Of a DNA stretch of 64,000 bases, positions 55,817-63,971 are shown piece by piece. The DNA lies in NCBI GenBank assembly GCA_036265005.1, contig DATAPW010000374.1, forward strand, positions 1-64,000, in the 5' to 3' direction. Both the position numbers and the translations under genes were made by a program. Position 1 is the stretch's first letter. Each line of letters begins with the position of its first letter. The notes beneath the pieces are model-generated. The model did not search any database, had not been told where the DNA came from, and saw only the letters and a list, made by a program, of their open reading frames with translations. The DNA is from JAMXLO01 sp036265005. GTDB taxonomy: Bacteria; Pseudomonadota; Alphaproteobacteria; Acetobacterales; Acetobacteraceae.

Positions 55817-56008
55817 GCGCCTATTCCTCGTCCTGTTCCGATGGCGCTGCGTCCGATCGCTTACCGCGCGGGCAGGCCAGAGGATTGATATATCGTCGTT
55901 ACGCCGACTGTGCTAATCGCGCCACGGCACGCGAAGCCACCGGCATGGCCAAGGGCCATGAAATCCTGGCAACTTGGGACACCGGGCGCAATAGGGTGGT
56001 GCGTGACG
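55817..56008. promoter_or_regulatory. Divergent promoter region, amidohydrolase-like / maleate-isomerase-like genes
   Basis: A 192-nt intergenic stretch. TCGTCGTTACGCCGACTG at 55893-55910 is a weak match (about 11 of 18) to the symmetric consensus TCGTCAGTATACTGACGA of the two strong operator sites, preceded by an AT-rich TTGATATA. No clear -35/-10 pair stands out for either direction. Possible third, degenerate operator. Confidence 0.3.
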
Positions 56009-56767
56009 ATGACAGCAGACGCGATCGATCCCCGAGACCTGTTCCGTGTGCAGAGAACGTCCATTGGCACGATCACGCCCTCCGGCAACGTTGTGGTCGA
56101 GCGCATGACGACCGCGATCCTGCGTGAATTCCCGACGGTGTCCGGACATTTCTCCCGCATACGGGTGGTCGGGTCGTCCGATTCCTATTCAAACGACTAC
56201 GACTGGGATGGCATGCTCGGAGCGGCTGAACTGCTTGCTCATGCACAGCCACAGGCGATCTGCTGGAATGGCAGCAAGGGTGGCTCCATTGGCTTCGATG
56301 CCGATCGGCAGCTTGTTTCGCGGATTGAAAAAATGACGGGCATTCCTGCTTGTACTTCCTCGCTCGCCATCGAGGAATTGTTCCGTCGCAAGGGGGTCAT
56401 TCGCTTTGCTCTGGTCACGCCTTATGCTGCCGGCTATGCCAGCAGAATTCCAGCCAACTTCGCGCGCGAAGGCTTCGCCTGTGTCGCGGAAGCGCATATC
56501 GGGCTGACCGACAATTTCTCCTATTGCACGGTGTCCGATGCTGCTGTTGTCGCGATGATCCGCAGTGTCGCGGAGCACGCGCCGGATGCGATCATCACCT
56601 ACTGCACGAATTTTCCTGCTGCGCATCTGGTCGCGGAGCTGGAAGCCGAACTCGGGACACCGATCTATGACTCGGTATCGGTTGGCGTATGGAAGTCGCT
56701 ACGCCTTGCGGGCATCGCGACACAACCGGGACATCGTTGGGGGAGCGCCTTCGCCGAAATGTCATGA
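56009..56767 (+). CDS. Maleate isomerase/arylmalonate decarboxylase-like protein
   Basis: A 252-residue Asp/Glu racemase-superfamily protein. RTSIGTITPSGNVVVERMTT is the typical maleate-isomerase opening, with ICWNGSKGGSIGFDADR next. The first catalytic Cys is in GIPACTSSLAIEELF and the second in IITYCTNFPAAHLV; TPYAAGYASRIPANFAREGF and GTPIYDSVSVGVW fit the same family. It could isomerise a cis-dicarboxylate such as maleate, or decarboxylate a malonate. ATG 56009 (GTG 56003 possible). It leads a + strand operon with a racemase-like gene, an SDR and a monooxygenase. Confidence 0.85.
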   Translation: MTADAIDPRDLFRVQRTSIGTITPSGNVVVERMTTAILREFPTVSGHFSRIRVVGSSDSYSNDYDWDGMLGAAELLAHAQPQAICWNGSKGGSIGFDADRQLVSRIEKMTGIPACTSSLAIEELFRRKGVIRFALVTPYAAGYASRIPANFAREGFACVAEAHIGLTDNFSYCTVSDAAVVAMIRSVAEHAPDAIITYCTNFPAAHLVAELEAELGTPIYDSVSVGVWKSLRLAGIATQPGHRWGSAFAEMS

Positions 56768-56807
56768 TGCATCGGACCGGCGGCGATCAATTCGTGGGAG
56801 ATGGGGA

Positions 56808-57548
56808 ATGAAACTGCTGCTGGTCAACGGCAATATCACCCAGGCGGTGACTGATCTGGTGCAGGCAGAGGCACTGCGTCACGCGCGGACAGGCACCGGG
56901 GTGACGGCAGTGACAGCGACGTTCGGGGTTCCTATCGTCTCGACCGAACTGGAAAACACCATCGCCGGTCACGCCGTTCTCGATCTGCTCGCGAAGCATG
57001 CGCCAGGCCATCACGCGGCTGTCCTGGCGATCTCGTTCGATACGGCCTTGATCGCTGCGCGGCAGATGCTGGACATCCCTGTCATCGGTATGACGGAAGC
57101 CTCCCTGCATGCGGCCTGCCTGATCGGCCGGCGATTCGGGCTGATCACATTCGGTACGCTCAGCCGTCCGCTCTATGTCGATCTGGTGCACGAACGCGGC
57201 CTGCGGGATCGCATGGCAGGCTGCGTCTCGATCGATGTTGGCTCGGTTACCGCTTATCTGGAGCACGCCGCGTTCGATGAGCCGGCGTGCGACGCGGCGC
57301 GCTCACTGGTGACCGATCATGGCGCGGATGTGGTGGTGATCTGTGGCGCTGCCGTTGCTGGCATTGCCGCACGCCTGCAGCCGCGATTGGATGTGCCGGT
57401 ACTGGACGGAATCGGCTGTGCAGTCCGGCTGGCGGAGATGCTGGCGGATCTCAAGCTAGTGAAAAAGCCGCTGGGAAGGCGCATTGCAACCGGCGTGGCT
57501 GCTGTTGGATTGAGCGAGCATCTGGCACGCCTGCTGTCGGATGGCTGA
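56808..57548 (+). CDS. Asp/Glu/hydantoin racemase-like protein
   Basis: A 246-residue protein of the hydantoin-racemase branch. LLLVNGNITQAVTDLV starts the fold, and IPVIGMTEASLHAACLIGRR, RFGLITFGTLSRPLYVD and VVVICGAAVAGIAARLQ follow. The second cysteine (VICGAAVAG) is present, but the first, normally in an ACFGDPG-like loop, is replaced in LAISFDTALIA. A one-cysteine member would be expected to do decarboxylation or one-sided proton transfer rather than racemisation. ATG 56808 follows GGGAGATGGGG. Confidence 0.8.
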   Translation: MKLLLVNGNITQAVTDLVQAEALRHARTGTGVTAVTATFGVPIVSTELENTIAGHAVLDLLAKHAPGHHAAVLAISFDTALIAARQMLDIPVIGMTEASLHAACLIGRRFGLITFGTLSRPLYVDLVHERGLRDRMAGCVSIDVGSVTAYLEHAAFDEPACDAARSLVTDHGADVVVICGAAVAGIAARLQPRLDVPVLDGIGCAVRLAEMLADLKLVKKPLGRRIATGVAAVGLSEHLARLLSDG

Positions 57549-57700
57549 AGCGGAACGGGTTAGCATCCGATCCCAGGGCGGCAACCCGGACGCAGGCTCG
57601 TTGTCGGGCACTGGCACACAGGTCGAAGGCCATCTGGCCGTTGCGTCGCTTCGCGCGTCGCGGCAGCATCGGCGCCCAGGCAGCAGCGACGGACAAACAC

Positions 57701-58465
57701 ATGGCACGCATGAAAGACAGGGTCGCCGTCATCACCGGCGCGGCGCAGGGCATCGGCTGCGCCATCACCCAGCGATTTGCCGAAGAGGGAGCGACACTGG
57801 TCTTGCTCGACATCGATGGGGAACGCCTCGAGCAGACCGCGGCTACGGTGCGCGGGCAGAACCATGCGCCACTTACGGTCGTCGCCGATGTGACGGACGA
57901 GGCGTCGGTCGAGGAAGCCTTCACCCGGATCACCGCCGTACACGGACGCATCGACGTGTTGGTCAACAATGTCGGCGGCTCGCACAACGCAAAGTTGTGG
58001 GAAATGACCACCGATGAATGGGACTACACGATCAAACTCAACCTCCGTTCGGCCTTTCTGTGCACGCGCGCTGCATTACGACTGATGATGCGGCAGTGCT
58101 CCGGCGCGATTGTCTGCATGTCGTCCGGTGCGCGCGAGGGCACGCCATGGACCGCATACCATGTCGGCGGCGCGGCGTATTCCGCGGCAAAGGCGGGCAT
58201 CCACGGCTTCATCCGTGACGCGGCGCTGGAACTTTCCGACCACGGTATCCGCATCAACGCGGTTGCGCCCGGCCCAATCGAGACCGAGCGGACCGCCGCA
58301 ATGTTCGAGGAGCTGCGCGGAACCAGCGAGCACAGCCCATATATTCTGGTGCCGATGCGGCGGATCGGTCAGCCGCGCGAGATCGCCGATGCGGTGCTCT
58401 ACCTGGCCTCCGACGAAGCGAGCTACATAACCGGCACGACGTTGAACGTGGCGGGCGGGCGATGA
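57701..58465 (+). CDS. Short-chain dehydrogenase/reductase
   Basis: A 254-residue classical SDR. RVAVITGAAQGIGCAITQRF binds the cofactor, LLDIDGERL with Asp after the second strand favours NAD, VLVNNVGGSHNAKLW is the NNAG-type motif, the catalytic Ser is in VCMSSGAREG, and Tyr-x-x-x-Lys is in AYSAAKAGIHGF. INAVAPGPIETERTAAMFEE and YITGTTLNVAGGR complete it. A 152-nt non-coding gap precedes ATG 57701; the stop overlaps the following monooxygenase as ATGA. Confidence 0.93.
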   Translation: MARMKDRVAVITGAAQGIGCAITQRFAEEGATLVLLDIDGERLEQTAATVRGQNHAPLTVVADVTDEASVEEAFTRITAVHGRIDVLVNNVGGSHNAKLWEMTTDEWDYTIKLNLRSAFLCTRAALRLMMRQCSGAIVCMSSGAREGTPWTAYHVGGAAYSAAKAGIHGFIRDAALELSDHGIRINAVAPGPIETERTAAMFEELRGTSEHSPYILVPMRRIGQPREIADAVLYLASDEASYITGTTLNVAGGR

Positions 58466-59829
58466 GTGGCATGCGTGCGCCCGGACGCCAACTGAAGTTG
58501 ACGGCGTTCTCGCATCCGCCCGGTCATTGGCGGATGCCGGATGCCAGGCCGACGGACATGGATTTCGACGAGTATGTCCACCTTGCGCAGGTCGCTGAAC
58601 GCGGCAAGTTCGATATGCTGTTCTTCCAGGACAGTGCGGCGGTGGCCCCGGCTTTCTATTTGTCAGGCGGTAAGGCGGAGGCGCTGGCTGAGGCGGCACG
58701 TTGTGTCCGGCTTGAACCGCTGACCCTGCTCGCGGCCCTGGCGACCGTGACAAAGCATATCGGCTTGGTTTCCACCGCGACCACGACGTACAATGATCCT
58801 TTCAATATCGCCCGCAAATTCGCGACGATTGACCATATCAGCAAGGGGCGGGCGGGATGGAACCTGGTGACCTCGCAGAACGTGGACGAGGCACAGAATT
58901 TCGGGTTGGAAAGGCATGTGGAGCATGCGGAACGCTATGAGCGGGCGCAGGAGTTCTATGATGTCGTAACCGGTCTGTGGGATAGCTGGGAGGACGATGC
59001 GAACATCCGCGACCGGGCAAGCGGTCGCTACATCGATCCAGCCAAGCTGCATGTGCTGAATCATAAGGGACCGCATTTTTCGGTCCGCGGGCCGTTGAAC
59101 ATTGCCCGTCCGCCACAGGGTTATCCCATCGTCGCGCAAGCCGGCTCGTCGGAGCCTGGTCGCGAACTGGCTGCACGCACCGCGGATGTGGTGTTCACGG
59201 CGCAAGTCACTCTTGTGGAGGCGCAGGACTTCTATGCCGACCTCAAGGGCCGCGCCGCACGTTATGCGCGATCGCCGGATGATATCAAGATCATGCCAGG
59301 CATTCGGTATGTGCTTGGGGCGTCCGAGAGCGAGGCGAAAGAGCGCTACGAGATGATGCTGGCCGAAGCCTCGGATGAGGGCGCGTTGGCGGCCGTGCAG
59401 CGACTGGCGGGTGACCTGGACATCCGGCAATTCCCCCTCGACGGCCCGCTGCCCGACCTGCCGCCGAGCAACGCGGCGAAGGCGCGCCAGAAGATGATGA
59501 TCGATCTGGCGCGGCGCGAAAATCTGAGCATCCGCCAACTGGCGCGCCGCTTCACGTTCAGTCTCGGCCATCTGGTTTATGTCGGGACGGCCATTGGCCT
59601 GGCGGATCTGATGCAGGAGTGGTTCACCAAGGATGCCGCGGACGGATTCACGATGCTGTCGCCGTACTACCCGAAGCCCCTCGAGGAATTTGTCGAGACG
59701 GTAATACCGGAGTTGCAGCGGCGCGGGATCTTCAGGACCGAATATGAGGGTACGACATTGCGGGAAAATCTGGGGCTAAAATTCCGCAAGAACCGCCATG
59801 TCGCCGGCAGGGAGGCGGTCACCGCGTAG
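58462..59829 (+). CDS. LLM-class flavin-dependent monooxygenase, NtaA/SnaA/DszA family
   Basis: A 455-residue monooxygenase, the third in 11 kb. LKLTAFSHPPGHWRMPDARP, LAQVAERGKFDMLFFQD, LVSTATTTYNDPFNIARKFA, IDHISKGRAGWNLVTSQN, YDVVTGLWDSWEDDANIRD and FSVRGPLNIARPPQGYPIVA are all family signatures, and it ends TEYEGTTLRENLGL. It is closer to NtaA-type enzymes than the 383-residue paralogue at 48288. ATG 58462 overlaps the SDR stop. It needs an FMN reductase from elsewhere. Confidence 0.93.
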   Translation: MSGMRAPGRQLKLTAFSHPPGHWRMPDARPTDMDFDEYVHLAQVAERGKFDMLFFQDSAAVAPAFYLSGGKAEALAEAARCVRLEPLTLLAALATVTKHIGLVSTATTTYNDPFNIARKFATIDHISKGRAGWNLVTSQNVDEAQNFGLERHVEHAERYERAQEFYDVVTGLWDSWEDDANIRDRASGRYIDPAKLHVLNHKGPHFSVRGPLNIARPPQGYPIVAQAGSSEPGRELAARTADVVFTAQVTLVEAQDFYADLKGRAARYARSPDDIKIMPGIRYVLGASESEAKERYEMMLAEASDEGALAAVQRLAGDLDIRQFPLDGPLPDLPPSNAAKARQKMMIDLARRENLSIRQLARRFTFSLGHLVYVGTAIGLADLMQEWFTKDAADGFTMLSPYYPKPLEEFVETVIPELQRRGIFRTEYEGTTLRENLGLKFRKNRHVAGREAVTA

Positions 59830-59855
59830 GGCGGACAAGCGTAGCGTATACCGCC
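59830..59855. repeat. Short palindrome after the third monooxygenase gene
   Basis: GGCGG and CCGCC enclose ACAA-GCGTAGCG-TATA, directly after the stop codon. It resembles the element at 10269-10294 in layout and position at a gene end. Confidence 0.5.
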
Positions 59856-59943
59856 ACCCGCCGCAGGTGTCGTCTGGCCCGGGGCCTGAACCGCGCACGG
59901 CGGCATTTGCGACTGGTCGGGGAGGCTGAGGAAGCAGCGGCCG

Positions 59944-59965
59944 GCGAGTGCCGGGAGGCACTCGC
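59944..59965. terminator. Strong hairpin between convergent genes
   Basis: GCGAGTGCC and GGCACTCGC form a perfect 9-bp stem with a GGGA loop. It lies between the convergent monooxygenase gene and the small minus-strand gene; no T-run is present. The rest of 59830-60024 holds no supported gene. Confidence 0.5.
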
Positions 59966-60024
59966 GCTGGTGGAATAGGGGGCGTCAGCCGGGCGCGGCG
60001 TCGGCCGTCTCGCGACGGGACGGG

Positions 60025-60294
60025 TTAGGACCGCATCCCTTGTTGCTCGGCGATCACGGCCAGGCGATGACTGGCATTGCCGAGGCGTTGCAGCATCACC
60101 GGAAGCTGAGGCTGAGCCGGGAGCGGGCCGTCCTGCAGGAAGTCTGACCAGTCGGCCCATTCGCGCTCCGAAAGCAGCAGGACGCGCCGCCGGTCGTCCT
60201 CGCTAAGCCGCATCTCTTCGCCGATCTGGCTGAACACCTGGAACTGGCTCCTCGCCAGATTGTCGGTCGCGCACCAGGTCAGGTTCTGTAGCAT
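60025..60294 (-). CDS. Small hypothetical protein, possible HTH/antitoxin-like
   Basis: An 89-residue protein starting MLQNLTWCATDNLARSQF. EEMRLSEDDRRRVLLLSERE and WADWSDFLQDGPLPAQPQLP followed by VMLQRLGNASHRLAVIAEQ is loosely like the helical N-terminal domain of Xre/MbcA/ParS antitoxins (helix, W-containing turn, helix pair), but I see no toxin gene and the match is by eye only. The frame can be extended far upstream inside the divergent ThDP gene, which is antisense noise. Divergent from 60556. Confidence 0.5.
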   Translation of the reverse strand: MLQNLTWCATDNLARSQFQVFSQIGEEMRLSEDDRRRVLLLSEREWADWSDFLQDGPLPAQPQLPVMLQRLGNASHRLAVIAEQQGMRS

Positions 60295-60555
60295 CGCGGC
60301 ACCTCTGTTCTTCTCGATGGCATTCAGCAGACAGGGAAAGCCTCGGTGGAGGCAAGGGCGGAAATGGGCGGAGTTTTTGTTCGACTTGTGGCAGCCAAAC
60401 ACCGTTGGGTGACCGGCGGAAAGTTCGGAATTATGCGGATCGGGATTATACGTACTCGCCTGATCCCTGCCGATGTGACGGATGTGCCCCAAACCGACTA
60501 TCATGCGGGCGATTGCCCCACGCTGTTCCCCGAGGGCGCATAACGGGAGGCTTGG
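60295..60555. other. Non-coding divergent region
   Basis: This 261-nt stretch separates the small minus-strand gene from the ThDP enzyme. It is less GC-rich than its surroundings around 60415-60455 and should hold both promoters. GGGAGG at 60544-60549 is the Shine-Dalgarno of the ThDP gene. I see no reliable -10/-35 pair; a 65-codon open frame at 60346-60543 does not look like protein. Confidence 0.4.
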
Positions 60556-62328
60556 ATGGAACTCGCTCAGGCGCGGAAGGCCCGCATTGTCCCTCGCACC
60601 GGGGGGCGCGCCTTGGCGGATGCCTTGGTCGCGCAAGGCATCGACCATGTCTTCGCTGTGCCGGGCGAAAGCTTTCTCGACGTGCTTGATGGCCTGTACG
60701 AAGTGCGACAGAAATTGAAGCTGGTGACGTGCCGGTTCGAGGCCGGCGCAGTGAACATGGCCGAGGCCTACGGCAAGCTCAAAGGCCGTCCCGCCGCGGC
60801 GATGGTGACGCGCGGACCAGGTGCCTGCCATGGTGCGATCGGCGTGCATGTTGCAATGCAGGACAGCACGCCGCTGTTGCTGTTCGTCGGCCAGATCCCG
60901 CATGAGGATGCCGGCCGTGATGCGTTCCAGGAAGTCGACTATCGGCGGATGTTCAGCCCGCTCGCCAAGTGGGTGACGCAGATCGACCAGGCAAAGCGCA
61001 TTCCGGAGATCGTCGCGCACGCGGTCGATGTCGCGGTGTCCGGAAGGCCCGGACCGGTGGTCATCGCCCTCTCCGAAGAGATGCAGAAGGACATGATTGA
61101 GATGCCTGACCTGCCGCGTGCAACCGTCGCGCCGGCACATCCCGATCCCGCCGCACTGACGCAATTTCGCAACCTGCTGAGCCGGTCGCGCAAACCGCTC
61201 GCGGTGCTCGGTGGCTCGAGTTGGACAGAGGCCGGACGCAGCGCCATCCGCGATTTCCTGTTGGGCAACGACGTGCCGGTCGCTGTCGGGTTCCGGCGGC
61301 AGGCGCTGTACGATGGCACTCTTGATAATTTCGCCGGCGATCTCGGCGTTGGCTCCGACCCTGGGCTGGTCCGCAAGATAAAGGATGCCGACCTGATTCT
61401 GGCAATTGGCTCGCGCCTCGGCGACACGGTGTCGCAAGGTTATACCCTGTTCGACATGGCGGGCAGCGTGCCGATCGTCCAGGTATATCCGGATGGCGCC
61501 GAGATCGGCCGCGTGTTCCGTCCCGCACTCGGCATCGTGTCTGACCTGAACGCGTTCGCCCATGCGGCCGCGGCGCTGGAACCGGTGCAGCCGAATTGGA
61601 TGAAGTGGACCGAGGAACTGCGGTCGCTGCGAGAGGCACAGCGCGCGGTACCGAACTATGAGGGCACGCTCAATCTCGGCACGGCAATGCGCGAGCTTGA
61701 GGTGCTGCTGGATCGCGATGCGGTGATCACCACCGATGCTGGGAACTTCGCAGGCTGGGCTTCGCGTTTCATCAATTTTCGCGATGATCAGCGCTACATC
61801 GGTCCAACCAATGGCGCGATGGGCTACAGCGTTCCTGCTGCGGTCGGAGCGAAGATCGTGTATCCCGATCGCATGGTGGTGAGCCTGGTCGGCGACGGCG
61901 GTTTCCTGATGACAGGCCAAGAGATCGCTACAGCATCCCATCACGGCGTGGCGCCGATCGTGCTGGTCTTCAACAATCAAATGTATGGCACGATCCGCAT
62001 GCACCAGGAGCGCACCTATCCTGGCCGTGTGTCGGGGACGGCGCTGACCAATCCGGATTTCGCCAAATTCGCTGAAGCGTTCGGCGGGCATGGCGAGGTT
62101 GTCAGCGACACCGCCGACTTTGCCCCGGCATTCCGTCGCGCGGTCGCCAGCGGCAAGCCCGCGGTGATCGAACTGCGGATGAATCCCGAGCAGATCACCA
62201 CGCGGACTACGATTGCCGAGATGCGCGGAGACAGGCCTGCGAAGGTTGCGCCCAAACCCAAGCGGGCGGCCGCGCGAAGTCATCCGAAGCCGACGCGCAG
62301 CGGACAGTTGGGAAAGAAGCGCGTGTAA
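60556..62328 (+). CDS. Acetolactate synthase-like thiamine diphosphate enzyme
   Basis: A 590-residue ThDP enzyme of the IlvB/benzoylformate decarboxylase superfamily. GRALADALVAQGIDHVFAVP opens it; the cofactor-activating Glu is E62 in CRFEAGAVNMAEAYGK, and RGPGACHGAIGVHVAMQDST follows. The Mg/ThDP motif is GDGGFLMTGQEIATAS ending at NNQMYGTI. The C-terminal 45 residues are Lys/Arg/Pro-rich and atypical. The substrate is uncertain; biosynthetic IlvB is usually paired with IlvH, which is absent, so a catabolic lyase or decarboxylase is more likely. ATG 60556 follows GGGAGG. Confidence 0.9.
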   Translation: MELAQARKARIVPRTGGRALADALVAQGIDHVFAVPGESFLDVLDGLYEVRQKLKLVTCRFEAGAVNMAEAYGKLKGRPAAAMVTRGPGACHGAIGVHVAMQDSTPLLLFVGQIPHEDAGRDAFQEVDYRRMFSPLAKWVTQIDQAKRIPEIVAHAVDVAVSGRPGPVVIALSEEMQKDMIEMPDLPRATVAPAHPDPAALTQFRNLLSRSRKPLAVLGGSSWTEAGRSAIRDFLLGNDVPVAVGFRRQALYDGTLDNFAGDLGVGSDPGLVRKIKDADLILAIGSRLGDTVSQGYTLFDMAGSVPIVQVYPDGAEIGRVFRPALGIVSDLNAFAHAAAALEPVQPNWMKWTEELRSLREAQRAVPNYEGTLNLGTAMRELEVLLDRDAVITTDAGNFAGWASRFINFRDDQRYIGPTNGAMGYSVPAAVGAKIVYPDRMVVSLVGDGGFLMTGQEIATASHHGVAPIVLVFNNQMYGTIRMHQERTYPGRVSGTALTNPDFAKFAEAFGGHGEVVSDTADFAPAFRRAVASGKPAVIELRMNPEQITTRTTIAEMRGDRPAKVAPKPKRAAARSHPKPTRSGQLGKKRV

Positions 62329-62354
62329 TATCCGGGCACCGCAGAAGAACGTGG

Positions 62355-63971
62355 ATGAGCTACGCGCTGAGTCACCGGTTTCGCGTTGAGGCGGCCGGCA
62401 CGTCGGTCGTACTTCCGTTGACACAGGGGATGGAGGCAGCGGCAGGCTACTACCGTGCAGGGGATTACCCTGAAGCTGAACGCTGTTGCCTGGACTTGAT
62501 CAAGCGCGACTCCCGGCATTTCGATGCACTCCACCTGCTGGGGGTGGTGTGCCTCGACCGATCCCAGTTGGCGGATGCAGTCGGCTATCTGACACGTGCA
62601 GCCCGCGAGCGCGCGGACGATGCGTCGGTGCACTATCATCTCGGCACCGCGCTGTTGGGATTGAAGCTTTATCGGCAGGCAGAGCCGGCGCTGCGTCGAG
62701 CGCTAGAATTGCGATCGGGTGATCTCGGGACGTTGAATAACCTGGGGAATGCACTCGCCGGCATGCGGCAGCATCAGGCGGCGATCGAATGCTACAGGCA
62801 TGTGCTGGAGATTTTTCCCGGCCATGCACCAGCGCATTACAACTTAGGGCGCTCACTTGCAGCGATGGACCGGTTGGAAGATGCAGTGGCCAGCTTTCGG
62901 ATTGCGCTGCAGGCTACGTCTGCAGAGCCCGACCGCTTGGTTGATATCTACAGCGGTCTGGGCGAGGCGCTGGTTGAACTCGGGCAATACGATGACGCGC
63001 TCGCCACTTGCCACGCTGTATTCGCGATCAAACCGGAGATCGCCAATTGGAACGAAAGCCTGATCCTCCTGCTACGCGGCCAATTCTCCGACGGATGGCG
63101 CAAGTACGAAGGCCGCTGGCATGTTGCCGACCACGATCGTCCACGTCGCGATGCACGTATTCCTGATCTGTCGGAGGTTGCCGGGAAGCGGATACTGCTG
63201 ACGTGTGAGCAGGGGCTTGGCGATATGATTCAATTCGCCCGTTATGCGCCGCTGCTGGCTCGTCAAGGTGCACATGTCTGCCTGCAAACCTATCCACGGC
63301 TCAAGGCGCTGATGCAGACGCTCAATGGCGTCGACACGGTGATCGCTGACGGCGAGAGAGAGCCGGCATGTGACATAGTCACGCCATTGCTCAGCTTGCC
63401 TTTGGTGTTTGGCACACAGGTGGACAGCATTCCAGCCGAAGTCCCCTATCTGAGTGCACCTGCGGCCAGGCTTCCCGTCTGGGAACGGCGGCTGGGGCAA
63501 CGTACCGGACCACGCATCGGTCTGGCTTGGTGGGGTTTGCAGCACATGCCCAAGCGATCGCTGCCGATCGAGCAATTGCTGCCACTGCTCTCGCTGGACG
63601 GTTTGGAGATTCACTCGCTGCAAAAGGAGGTGCCACCAGAACAACGCGCATGGCTGGCGGCGCATCCGCTGTTGTTCGATCAAAGCGAGCACCAGAACGA
63701 TTTTGCCGATGCGGCTGCGCTGATTTCATTACTGGATCTCGTGGTGACAATTGACACGTCAGTGGCGCATCTGGCTGGCGCGATGGGCAAGCAGGTCTGG
63801 ATCATGCTTCCGTACAGCGCGGACTGGCGCTGGCTGCTGGGTCGGAGCGACAGTCCTTGGTATCCCACGGCGCGCCTGTTCCGTCAGCAGCGACGCGGCG
63901 ACTGGGACGGCGTAGTTGCCGAAGTGACGCGGGCATTGTTGCAAATGCTGCGGTCGGGCGAGAGAGTGTAG
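62355..63971 (+). CDS. TPR-repeat protein with glycosyltransferase-like C-terminus
   Basis: A 538-residue protein. Residues 25-230 contain about six TPR units, e.g. AAGYYRAGDYPEAERCCLDL, ALLGLKLYRQAEPALRRALE, ALAGMRQHQAAIECYRHVLE and GLGEALVELGQYDDALATCH. From about 270 the sequence resembles GT9/GT41-like enzymes: ILLTCEQGLGDMIQFARYAP, GPRIGLAWWG, and DLVVTIDTSVAHLAGAMGKQ with the nucleotide-sugar Asp/Glu-like loop. Such fusions modify proteins or polysaccharides in the cytoplasm. ATG 62355 lies 26 nt after the ThDP gene; ATG 62430 is the alternative start. Confidence 0.85.
   Translation: MSYALSHRFRVEAAGTSVVLPLTQGMEAAAGYYRAGDYPEAERCCLDLIKRDSRHFDALHLLGVVCLDRSQLADAVGYLTRAARERADDASVHYHLGTALLGLKLYRQAEPALRRALELRSGDLGTLNNLGNALAGMRQHQAAIECYRHVLEIFPGHAPAHYNLGRSLAAMDRLEDAVASFRIALQATSAEPDRLVDIYSGLGEALVELGQYDDALATCHAVFAIKPEIANWNESLILLLRGQFSDGWRKYEGRWHVADHDRPRRDARIPDLSEVAGKRILLTCEQGLGDMIQFARYAPLLARQGAHVCLQTYPRLKALMQTLNGVDTVIADGEREPACDIVTPLLSLPLVFGTQVDSIPAEVPYLSAPAARLPVWERRLGQRTGPRIGLAWWGLQHMPKRSLPIEQLLPLLSLDGLEIHSLQKEVPPEQRAWLAAHPLLFDQSEHQNDFADAAALISLLDLVVTIDTSVAHLAGAMGKQVWIMLPYSADWRWLLGRSDSPWYPTARLFRQQRRGDWDGVVAEVTRALLQMLRSGERV

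Noticed and set aside
57549..57700. Possible small gene between racemase-like and SDR genes
   Set aside because: Open frames here are low-complexity Gly/Ser/Arg and have no start with a ribosome site; most likely non-coding.
60346..60543. 65-codon + strand frame in the divergent region
   Set aside because: No SD, no conserved-looking residues, and it overlaps where promoters are expected.
60025..62424. 799-residue minus-strand open frame
   Set aside because: It is antisense to the ThDP enzyme gene, which has clear catalytic motifs. Only its last 89 codons, beyond the ThDP gene, look like a real protein.
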